The translations under genes and the position numbers were made by a program. Below the pieces are notes generated by a model, which did no database searches, was not told the origin of the DNA, and saw only the letters and a list, made by a program, of their open reading frames with translations. Positions 1 through 7,314 of a stretch of 42,087 nt of DNA are shown one piece after another. Position 1 is the stretch's first letter. The number at the start of each line of letters is the position of its first letter. The DNA lies in contig CALXOJ010000013.1 in assembly GCA_944390005.1 (NCBI GenBank), forward strand, positions 1-42,087, given 5' to 3'. The stretch comes from an uncultured Spirochaetota bacterium (GTDB taxonomy: Bacteria; Spirochaetota; Spirochaetia; JAFGXN01).

Positions 1-75
1 ACTGAAAGCGGTTCAACTGAAAGCGGTTCAACTGAAAGCGGTTCAACTGAAAGCGGTTCAACTGAAAGCGGTTCA
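1..75 (+). repeat. 15-bp tandem repeat, five exact copies
   Basis: Five identical head-to-tail copies of ACTGAAAGCGGTTCA run from the first base to 75 and may extend further upstream. The unit is a multiple of three, so copy-number change would alter protein length by five residues without shifting the frame. Identical DNA copies suggest recent slippage expansion. Confidence 0.95.
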
Positions 76-213
76 ACCGGCAATGACGGAGACAGCGGAA
101 ATTCGCAGGGCTCTGATGGAACCGGCAGTGGAACCGGAATAGGCAGTATTGAAGATTGGCTGCCCGACGGCGTTGATATCAACGATTTGCTGTCAAAGGA
201 GGTTGATTCATGA
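1..213 (+). CDS. C-terminal end of a repeat-bearing protein (partial)
   Basis: The reading frame is open from the window edge and stops with TGA at 211-213; the start lies outside the window. The visible 70 residues begin with five copies of T-E-S-G-S (one per 15-bp DNA repeat), followed by a Gly/Ser/Asp-rich linker and a short acidic tail with a Trp, ending near SIEDWLPDGVDINDLL. The stop overlaps the ATG of the next gene (ATGA), so the two are translationally coupled. Low-complexity Ser/Gly/Glu tails of this kind are common in surface lipoproteins, and the following genes are lipoproteins, so an exported protein is likely but not shown. No domain can be identified from the tail. Confidence 0.75.
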   Translation, partial: TESGSTESGSTESGSTESGSTESGSTGNDGDSGNSQGSDGTGSGTGIGSIEDWLPDGVDINDLLSKEVDS

Positions 214-737
214 AAAAAGTGTTTTTGTCGATAATCGGTATTCTTTTTTTATCGTGCAGTTTTTACGATGAGACGAAAGCGCTTTCTTTTCATTCGGATT
301 GTTATTTGGCGTTTAAAGGATGGCTGAAAGAGGGCGGTTCCGAAAAATTGAATCAAGCGTTCATCGAGACCGTTGACGGTAAATCGATTTACCGTTTTGA
401 TTTTTCCGAAGAAGCGGCTTTGTCGGGAAAGAAGACTGCCTACAGCGGAAGTATCAAACTTTCGTTCTGGAATAACGAAAAAGGCAAGCGGCGCATGGAG
501 TACCTTGCCGAAATGACAACCTCTGTTGAAGCAAAAACACAGTCGTTAGCGGAAACGGAAGAGCTGATTTCTGTTTGTACTGTCAATCAAACGGGAACGG
601 TCTTGGAAGGATTTGCGCAGGTGCGCCGTTCGGCCGCCTCAACAACAATCGGTTACACCAATATCGCCAATTTGGAAGGATATTTGATTTTGCTGCCGAT
701 TCCCGATGACTATAATGTGATCAGACAGGAAAATTAA
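210..737 (+). CDS. Putative lipoprotein, 175 aa
   Basis: The protein starts with a basic and hydrophobic signal (MKKVFLSIIGILFLSC) with Cys16 in a relaxed spirochaete-type lipobox (F-L-S-C), so it is probably lipidated and membrane anchored. The mature part is soluble-looking, with mixed beta-prone segments and no recognised domain. An AAGGAGG ribosome site lies inside the end of the upstream gene, and the start overlaps its stop as ATGA. It is probably the last gene of an operon entering from the left. It is followed by 161 bp of AT-rich DNA with a promoter candidate for the next gene. Function unknown. Confidence 0.8.
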   Translation: MKKVFLSIIGILFLSCSFYDETKALSFHSDCYLAFKGWLKEGGSEKLNQAFIETVDGKSIYRFDFSEEAALSGKKTAYSGSIKLSFWNNEKGKRRMEYLAEMTTSVEAKTQSLAETEELISVCTVNQTGTVLEGFAQVRRSAASTTIGYTNIANLEGYLILLPIPDDYNVIRQEN

Positions 738-794
738 AATTTTTTTGTTTTTCTTCTATTTTCGAAACATCTTACACGAATTTGACAAAAAAGT

Positions 795-826
795 TTGAAT
801 TTCGATCTGTTTTAAGGTAATATAAT
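795..826 (+). promoter_or_regulatory. Promoter candidate for the first lipoprotein module
   Basis: TTGAAT (795-800) is followed after 17 bp by TAATAT (818-823), which overlaps a perfect TATAAT (821-826). The start codon at 899 has AGGAG at 886-890. The intergenic region 738-898 is AT-rich and no terminator hairpin was seen in it. Confidence 0.45.
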
Positions 827-898
827 CTCGGAAAGTCTAATTCGGTCAGAGACTATTCTGATGATCGGATAGATTTGGATTAAGTAGGAGATTATTTT

Positions 899-1363
899 AT
901 GAAAAAACGGATGTTGATGGCAGTCGTTTTGATTGCGGCTGCGACTTTCTTCTCTTGCAAAGATTACGGCGGCGACAAAGTTCTCTACGGCGATTGGGAA
1001 AACCGCAACACGGCGGGGACCGAATACACCAATAAAATCCTGAGAATCGAAGGAAAAACCGAAGAGATGAAAAAGGATAAGGAGAACGATTATGACGGCA
1101 TCTACAAAATGGCGTACATGATTGACAAAACCGTCGTAACCGATTCCGTTATCGAAGGAAAATGGCGTTTTCTTTCAGTCTATAACAAAGACAAAAAGGG
1201 ATACATCAACCAAATTCAAATGCAGCCCGATGATGCAAATCTGAAAGTTCAAACCTTTGAATTTTATTTTGACGGCAGTATGTTGATGTTCATCGACCGC
1301 GCTTCAACGGTTCCGACAACTGATTCCTATTATAAAGTGGAAGGCGGCATCGCCGGGTTTTAA
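899..1363 (+). CDS. Small lipoprotein of the duplicated module (copy 1), 154 aa
   Basis: Signal peptide with Cys20 (FFSC) as the likely lipidation site. The mature domain starts with a G-D-W-E-N-R-N motif, then has D-G-I-Y-K-M-A-Y and V-I-E-G-K-W-R-F blocks, and ends with G-G-I-A-G-F. These blocks recur in the same order in the 165-aa protein at 6817-7314 (GYWMNRN, AGIYRTAYLADG, LEGRWRI, VGAVAG), so the two are paralogues. The pattern (a W near the start, repeated short strands) resembles lipocalin-like 'tests G-x-W' domains, but this is only a suggestion. AGGAG at 886-890 supports the start. The next gene starts 17 bp after its stop. Role unknown; likely a partner of the adjacent large FnIII-like lipoprotein. 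Confidence 0.85.
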   Translation: MKKRMLMAVVLIAAATFFSCKDYGGDKVLYGDWENRNTAGTEYTNKILRIEGKTEEMKKDKENDYDGIYKMAYMIDKTVVTDSVIEGKWRFLSVYNKDKKGYINQIQMQPDDANLKVQTFEFYFDGSMLMFIDRASTVPTTDSYYKVEGGIAGF

Positions 1364-1380
1364 TCTTGAAGGAGAATGTT

Positions 1381-3894
1381 ATGAAGCGAAAATCGATTTT
1401 GTTTTTGATTTTAGCGGTTTTCATCGGCTGTCCGACGGTTTCGCCTTTAGATGACGGTGCGCAGTTGAAGCAGTCCGAATTTTTATATGAGTCGCTGACG
1501 GGCAACCGTCCCGCACCGCCAACCGATATTCAGGTGTCAACAGAGATGACGGAGAAGGGCGATGTGCCGACTGTTTCATGGGTGCCTTCCGCGGAGGCGA
1601 TTCACTACAACGTTTACCGCAAAGACGGCAGTCAGGCGGCAGAATGGCAGCTGCTGACAACGGCGACAGGCGACGAATACACCGACAGCTCTATTAACGG
1701 ACTTAATGATTCCGGTACTTATTACTATACTGTGACCGCCGTTGATATGTACGAGCGGGAAAGTTTTATGCCGAATGCGGTGCTTTTAGCACTGAGCGAT
1801 CCGGAATTCGAGGTGACTGCCAACTTAATATCCGCTTCGCGGGGAGCTTTTGACGAGGTGCGGGACACAAATACAAATCAAATTGTCATGCCGGAGAACA
1901 AGTTGGGTGTTCTGTTGAAAATTAAATATGACGAGAAGATTCCGTCTTATTTGATTCAGCGCAGCTCCGGCGGCAGTACGTTTGAAACAGTAGCGGAAGC
2001 GTGGACGCCTGACCGAGATCCCATGGAAGATACTAACTCCGGTACAGAGGTCTATTATTACATGGATGTTCCGCCGGCGCAAGGGGTGCTGTACACGTAT
2101 AAAATTACGCCGATCGGCGAAGGCGGTATCGTCGGAAAGGATTCGGAAAAGGGGCTGGATAAAAAAGATGGATTTGTTTATCCCGGCGCGGTCATCGGCA
2201 CGGTAGAGAGTTATGCCGGTACGTTGAGGCTGCCGGTGACGGTCAGCGGCGTAAAGGGAGACGGCGTCACCGTTGATTTCAAAGTTCGTTGGTCGGAAAC
2301 CGAGACCTTTGACAATCCGGCGGAAATCAGCGGCAGTGATATCAAAAAGACCGGCTCAGAAGACGCGTATACACTGGATATTTCAGAGCAAATCGATTCT
2401 CTATTGGGAGGGAATGATGGAAAAACCGTTTGGATTCAAGTTGCGGCGATTTACAAAACCGGCGGAGATGGAGTGGGAAAGGAGGCCATTGCTTCAGAAA
2501 CGGTCGAGGTGAAAGTGATTAAAGCAGGCGCCGACATGTTGGCGGTTCCGACGGTAACGGTGGCACAGCACGGCCGTATTCAGGGTGACAAAATGACGCA
2601 AACGGTTAAATTGAGTTGGAACGGCGGCAATGACCCCAAGATCGGCTGGTACCGCATTTATCGAGCCGATCGTCTGAATTACACGTCGGCTTCTGCCGAT
2701 GCCACAAAATGGACGTTGGTTAATTCGATAGAAGTGGAGAATTCGAATGCCTCTTACGAATACGAAGACTCCAGCATATCAGCCGCCGGAACGTATTTTT
2801 ACAAAGTCAACCCAACGACAACCGGCGAAGGGGATAATGTTGTTATTGAAACGCAAAACAACGCTACTGTCGACGCTTTTGCCCGGGCGGCGGTTTTCGA
2901 TAACACTGCTCCGACGTTGACGGTCTCTACACAAACCAGCGAAAGCGGCATTCCGCTGAAGTGGACAACCGTCGGCGGCGCGGGAGAGTATAAAGTGATG
3001 AAAAAATCACCGACGGAAAGCAATTTTACAGAAGCCGCATCCGTGCAAGGCTCTTCGCATCATTATAACACAACTGTTCCCGGTAATTTCACTTTTAAAG
3101 TGACGCCTGTGGCGATCTTTACCAACAACGGTACGTTTCTGGGACGGGTGGAGGCGGACGATTTGACCACTGACGAAGTTTCAGGCGCTGTCAAACTCTC
3201 CGACACTGCGTGGATCAAACTGGTCATGCAGACGATGATGAAGGGGCAGGGAACGATTCCGAATCGAAGTACGAATTTTAGCAATGGCGGCGCTGAGACG
3301 CGGCTCAACAGCGATAGTACAGTCGCTTTCGGCGCCCGAGGTTATAGGAGTAATGGAGAAAACGACAAGTATCAGGTGTATCAGTTTATCGGCTATCAGG
3401 ACGGAAACAAGGCGATAAAGATTAACGGCGTTTTATACCACCTCTATTTTACTCATCACGAAGGAATTTTTCTCACTTATTCGTCTCAAAAGTGGCTCAA
3501 TGTTTATAACGGTTCTTCTGCCGACGGACAGGATAAAGAGCCGGGCTCTATTACGATAGACGGTACTTATCCGGGAGAGATCCAAATTTGGGCAAAGAAC
3601 AACATTGCTGCCTTAAAGAACGATTGGGATAATGCGGAGACGAATTATATCAATGCGGCGCAGGGCAAAACGGGAGTTTACATAGTCGGCGATTATTCCG
3701 AATGCCCCGACAGTATGCCGGAATGCGCGGAATGGATCGGAGAAATGGGTACTTGGTATTCTTCCGGTTACGGTTTTCAAACTGCTATGTCCGCTAATCC
3801 CGGCATCAACACCTCCACCGCTTACAGCATCAAGCGGTCGGGGCAGAGTTCGTTTACCAATTACAACTTCAGTCAGGTAGGAGCGTTGCAATGA
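1381..3894 (+). CDS. Large FnIII-like lipoprotein (copy 1), 837 aa
   Basis: The start at 1381 is preferred over an in-frame TTG at 1366 because AAGGAG (1369-1374) sits 6 nt before it. Cys17 follows F-I-G, a lipobox, so an anchored surface or periplasmic protein is expected. It contains several fibronectin-III-like modules, visible by the W-x-P/S...Y-x-V/I-Y-R and Y-Y/F-Y-x-V/K-V signature: about residues 45-140, 150-265, 390-510 and 512-610. A unique C-terminal region follows (about 620-837) beginning with a W-I-K-L-V-M-Q-T-M motif and containing a G-T-Y-P-G-E-I-Q-I-W motif. The whole layout is repeated in the protein at 7311-9638. The stop overlaps the next start (ATGA). No catalytic motif was seen; binding or adhesion is plausible but not shown. 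Confidence 0.88.
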   Translation: MKRKSILFLILAVFIGCPTVSPLDDGAQLKQSEFLYESLTGNRPAPPTDIQVSTEMTEKGDVPTVSWVPSAEAIHYNVYRKDGSQAAEWQLLTTATGDEYTDSSINGLNDSGTYYYTVTAVDMYERESFMPNAVLLALSDPEFEVTANLISASRGAFDEVRDTNTNQIVMPENKLGVLLKIKYDEKIPSYLIQRSSGGSTFETVAEAWTPDRDPMEDTNSGTEVYYYMDVPPAQGVLYTYKITPIGEGGIVGKDSEKGLDKKDGFVYPGAVIGTVESYAGTLRLPVTVSGVKGDGVTVDFKVRWSETETFDNPAEISGSDIKKTGSEDAYTLDISEQIDSLLGGNDGKTVWIQVAAIYKTGGDGVGKEAIASETVEVKVIKAGADMLAVPTVTVAQHGRIQGDKMTQTVKLSWNGGNDPKIGWYRIYRADRLNYTSASADATKWTLVNSIEVENSNASYEYEDSSISAAGTYFYKVNPTTTGEGDNVVIETQNNATVDAFARAAVFDNTAPTLTVSTQTSESGIPLKWTTVGGAGEYKVMKKSPTESNFTEAASVQGSSHHYNTTVPGNFTFKVTPVAIFTNNGTFLGRVEADDLTTDEVSGAVKLSDTAWIKLVMQTMMKGQGTIPNRSTNFSNGGAETRLNSDSTVAFGARGYRSNGENDKYQVYQFIGYQDGNKAIKINGVLYHLYFTHHEGIFLTYSSQKWLNVYNGSSADGQDKEPGSITIDGTYPGEIQIWAKNNIAALKNDWDNAETNYINAAQGKTGVYIVGDYSECPDSMPECAEWIGEMGTWYSSGYGFQTAMSANPGINTSTAYSIKRSGQSSFTNYNFSQVGALQ

Positions 3895-6722
3895 AAAAGA
3901 GTTTTCTGATTGTGTGCGCGGCCGCCGCGGCGGTTTTCGGATGCAAAAACACCTTTATCGGTGATTACAACACTTTTTTGAATCAGCAGACGGCAGCGGA
4001 GTCGGAAGTTCCCTCCGTCGTTGAAAATTACTTCGTTGAACTGGAGTCGGACAACGGTCTTTTACTTAAGCCGTCGCTGCCGTTCCCGGGCGAAGTGCGT
4101 GCAACGCAGAATGTTTACCCCGATAAAATTGAAGTGACGTGGCGGGCGGTTTCACTGCCTGCGAGCGCCGATTCTGTGACGTACTCCGTTTACCGCAAAA
4201 ACAGCACGGAAGACGATACGATGTGGGTGAAAATTGCCGAAGGGTTGACCGAATGCAAATGGACGGACGCCGCCTTTGTTTCGCAGACCCCCTCCGAACC
4301 CGAAGTTCCTTCCGGGCCGACCGATCCCGGTACAGGAACCGGCGGTGAGGAAAGCGGCGGTGAAACGGCAGAACCCGAAACGCCGTCGGTCGACGGTGAA
4401 ACCGTGACTGCCGGCGCCGGCGAAGAGGGTGTTTCAACCGAAGTGCTTGTTGAGGGTGAAAATTACGATTACGCCGTGCGCGCTGTTTATACCGTTACTG
4501 TCAGCGAGAAACAGTCGTCGCTTCAGGGAAGCCGTCTTTCGTATTATGCGCAGGGGACGCTTTTTCGCAACGTCTGGAACATTCAGGCGCAGTACCGCGA
4601 CAATCTGAATCAAATCGAAATCAGCTGGTATCCTGTTCCCGGAGCGCAATACTACAAAGTCGAACGGGCGGCAGTGATAGAGGGTACAGCTGTCGATCAG
4701 TTGGAGTGGACGGTTCTCAAAGACCGTACATCGGAGACTTCTTACACCGATTATTCCGAACGGGTTTCCGAATCGACAGGTGTCAACGCCGCAGGGGAAT
4801 TCCGTTATCGCGTTATGCCGTTTTACTACAATTCGGAAGGAGAAGAGGTGACTGCGACTCCCGGTCCGCATACGGTGACGATTCTCGGTGCGCTGCTGGC
4901 CATCGGTGCGCCCGATGCGCCGACGGTAACGGAAGTTTCCAAAGGCGATTACGGCAGCGGAATCAAAATCAAATGGGAAGCCATGGACGGAATGAAATTC
5001 CGCATTTACCGTGCCGTTTCTCCCGGTGCGCCGTTTGAACCGATCGCTACAACGGAAACAGGCGCTACTGAGTACATCGATACGCTTGCCGATGTGGAGG
5101 AAAACCGCCGTTCCAATACTTATTATTACAAAGTTTCTGCCAGAAATGCAGCCAACATTGACGGACGGCAGTCAGCTTTTGACGAAACTCTTCACAGCGG
5201 TTACGGATTTTTCATCGACGGAACGCGGGTTTCCGCCTCCAAACGGGTTTATCCGCGGCAAATCGATTTGATTTTCGATTTTGATGAAACGCCGGAAGCC
5301 GATTATTTTTACGTTCAGTATACTGCCGATAGCGGAAACAGCTGGAATTGGGTGAAAGGCGACGGTTCGACGACGGCGGTTGCTGACAACACATTCACTT
5401 TAGCCGACGGTATTCCCGCATCGGAACGGAAGGTGGTTGTTCAGATTCCGGATTACAACGAGGCGACCGAATACAATTTCCGCATCTGCGCGGGGAAAGA
5501 AGCGGTGTTGACCTCCGTTGAAAGCATTTTCGGTGAAGACAACAGCGAGCTTCTCGGCCGCAGTAACGGAATTGAGACGACTGCCGGGTTGGAAGGACCG
5601 GAAATTCCGGTTTTGACCGTCAGTCAGGGCGATTCTTCCGTTGGCGTGAATAAAATCAAAGTTTCGGGAAAGTGGGACGGATTGGCCGAATACGGGGATC
5701 ACGTTGACATTAAAATTGTGCGTTACTATTCTTTTGGCAAAGACAGCGCTTCGACCTCTGAGCCGATTGCGGTGAAAGAAAAAGTTATCGCCAATTGGGG
5801 AAGTGTCGCCATCAGTAACGGAGAGTTTTCCATCACCGATAATCTGGCGCCCGACATCAATCCGACAGCGGATACAATCAAACCGATGAATGCTTCTATT
5901 GCCAAAGGCGCTACCTGGACGTATTGGACGTGGGATCGCGAAGCGTGGAAATACATCAACCGCAAAATGCCGTTTGACATGAAAGCGGCGGTCGGCTGCG
6001 AATACAAAATTGTTGCGCGGTGGAAGAATGCCGGCAGTGAATGGCCCGAATCTGAATCGATTGACACAACTTACGGTTATCCCGCTATCAGCAATGATGA
6101 TTTTGCCCATTTGGTTTTGTGGATGCGGGAAGTGGCAATGAACCGTTTGTGGCACCTGCTCTATCCGCCGTATCTCGGTACGTTGTCGACTATTATCGAA
6201 TTGCTGCCGTCGCCGCAGAGTAAGGCGGGTGAATATGGCGGGCAGGTCGGTTATACGGCGAAAGTCGACGGACTCGGCGGTTCGGGTGAATGCTGGATTA
6301 ACAACTACTCCGATTGGGGACCTGAGTGGAACATCAATATTGCCCGTTTTCCGATTGCCATTCAGTTCGGTTCAACTATCGATTTCGATATGAACATTGA
6401 CATTAAGACGCCGCTGTACGACGGATCCGCTCATGTTATCGTAACGCTGGAAAACGGTATGTACGTCGATAAACCGCGCGGCGGTTCGATGGAGGTCAAG
6501 CAGGCCGACGGACGGTCGCAGAAATATGAAAATTTACAAAACAATGATTCGATTATTCTGCGCTATTTCCCGCCCGAAGGATATGAAAAACGGGTCCTCA
6601 ACGACACCGATTCAACGCCCAGTTATGAGCTGACGACTATCAATTTCAAGTATCCGATTACGCAGTGGGAAAGCACTCGTTCGGAAGACTGGACAATGTA
6701 CTACGGATTTGAGTTTGAGTAA
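3891..6722 (+). CDS. Large FnIII-like lipoprotein with low-complexity insert, 943 aa
   Basis: The start overlaps the upstream stop, with AGGAG at 3879-3883. Cys18 follows V-F-G (lipobox). FnIII-like modules recur along residues ~65-560 (repeated Y-x-V-E-R / F-R-I-Y-R and Y-Y-Y-K-V signatures). The first module is interrupted at about residues 130-186 by a Pro/Glu/Gly/Thr-rich insert that behaves like a linker inside the fold. The C-terminal ~240 residues are different: they hold an A-H-L-V-L-W-M motif that weakly echoes the L-V-M motif of the flanking large lipoproteins, then a beta-rich, Trp-rich tail ending in F-E-F-E. It is not duplicated downstream, unlike its neighbours. Probably co-expressed with the 899-3894 pair. 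Function unknown. Confidence 0.87.
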   Translation: MKKSFLIVCAAAAAVFGCKNTFIGDYNTFLNQQTAAESEVPSVVENYFVELESDNGLLLKPSLPFPGEVRATQNVYPDKIEVTWRAVSLPASADSVTYSVYRKNSTEDDTMWVKIAEGLTECKWTDAAFVSQTPSEPEVPSGPTDPGTGTGGEESGGETAEPETPSVDGETVTAGAGEEGVSTEVLVEGENYDYAVRAVYTVTVSEKQSSLQGSRLSYYAQGTLFRNVWNIQAQYRDNLNQIEISWYPVPGAQYYKVERAAVIEGTAVDQLEWTVLKDRTSETSYTDYSERVSESTGVNAAGEFRYRVMPFYYNSEGEEVTATPGPHTVTILGALLAIGAPDAPTVTEVSKGDYGSGIKIKWEAMDGMKFRIYRAVSPGAPFEPIATTETGATEYIDTLADVEENRRSNTYYYKVSARNAANIDGRQSAFDETLHSGYGFFIDGTRVSASKRVYPRQIDLIFDFDETPEADYFYVQYTADSGNSWNWVKGDGSTTAVADNTFTLADGIPASERKVVVQIPDYNEATEYNFRICAGKEAVLTSVESIFGEDNSELLGRSNGIETTAGLEGPEIPVLTVSQGDSSVGVNKIKVSGKWDGLAEYGDHVDIKIVRYYSFGKDSASTSEPIAVKEKVIANWGSVAISNGEFSITDNLAPDINPTADTIKPMNASIAKGATWTYWTWDREAWKYINRKMPFDMKAAVGCEYKIVARWKNAGSEWPESESIDTTYGYPAISNDDFAHLVLWMREVAMNRLWHLLYPPYLGTLSTIIELLPSPQSKAGEYGGQVGYTAKVDGLGGSGECWINNYSDWGPEWNINIARFPIAIQFGSTIDFDMNIDIKTPLYDGSAHVIVTLENGMYVDKPRGGSMEVKQADGRSQKYENLQNNDSIILRYFPPEGYEKRVLNDTDSTPSYELTTINFKYPITQWESTRSEDWTMYYGFEFE

Positions 6723-6774
6723 GTTTTTCAAAAAATTTGTTCAAAAAAGAACCTTTTAAGCATTTATTTATGCG

Positions 6775-6805
6775 GAGCATCTCGAAAGAGATGCTCTTAT
6801 TTTTT
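6775..6805 (+). terminator. Terminator or attenuator directly before the second module
   Basis: A perfect 9-bp stem (GAGCATCTC / GAGATGCTC) with a GAAA tetraloop occupies 6775-6796 and is followed by TTATTTTTT (6797-6805). The AGGAGG ribosome site of the next gene (6806-6811) begins at the very next base. It can end the transcript of the 943-aa gene, or act as an attenuator for 6817-9638. Confidence 0.85.
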
Positions 6806-6816
6806 AGGAGGTTCTT

Positions 6817-7314
6817 ATGAAAAGAACAATGTTTTTTCTTTGCGGGATGTTGGTGTTGTGCGGGTGCGAAGCGGTTAAAGAGCGTCAACTGACAGGGTAT
6901 TGGATGAATCGCAACGGGGAAAGCTCGTTGTACAGTCAGAAGGTGTTGTTTTTAACGACTTTTGAAGAGGCGGCGGCTGAAGGAACGCTCTTTCCCGAAG
7001 AAGAAAAAAGTTCGGCAGACGGCGAGCGTTTTGCGGGGATTTACAGGACAGCCTATTTAGCCGACGGCGTTGTTGCCGCCGATTCTGTTTTGGAGGGACG
7101 GTGGAGGATTGAGTACGCTCCGTCGAAAACGGCAAACAGGTCGGTTTACGCATTGGATTTAGCACCATCTGACGGGAACGGCGCTGTGCAGCGTTTTGAA
7201 ATTTCCTTTGACGGAGATCGGTTGATTTTAGCGGATTTTCAGCAGCCGGAAATTACCGTTGAACGGTTTGTTCGTGTCGGCGCCGTTGCGGGAATAAAGG
7301 AGGCGTCCAAATGA
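6817..7314 (+). CDS. Small lipoprotein of the duplicated module (copy 2), 165 aa
   Basis: Signal peptide with Cys17 in L-C-G-C. The mature domain parallels the 154-aa protein at 899-1363 block by block (G-Y-W-M-N-R-N; G-I-Y-R-T-A-Y-L; L-E-G-R-W-R-I; F-E-I-S-F-D-G; V-G-A-V-A-G), with clear divergence between blocks, so the duplication is not recent. A strong AGGAGG lies at 6806-6811, immediately after the U-run of a terminator-like hairpin, so expression may depend on read-through. The stop overlaps the next ATG (ATGA). No known function; the gene order small-then-large is conserved between the two copies. Confidence 0.85.
   Translation: MKRTMFFLCGMLVLCGCEAVKERQLTGYWMNRNGESSLYSQKVLFLTTFEEAAAEGTLFPEEEKSSADGERFAGIYRTAYLADGVVAADSVLEGRWRIEYAPSKTANRSVYALDLAPSDGNGAVQRFEISFDGDRLILADFQQPEITVERFVRVGAVAGIKEASK

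Noticed and set aside
1366-1380. TTG start for the 837-aa lipoprotein
   Set aside because: The AAGGAG ribosome site lies inside this stretch and serves the ATG at 1381, which also gives a proper signal peptide.
5400-6155. Long antisense frame (251 aa) under the 943-aa gene
   Set aside because: Composition is a mirror of the sense codons, no ribosome site, no domain.
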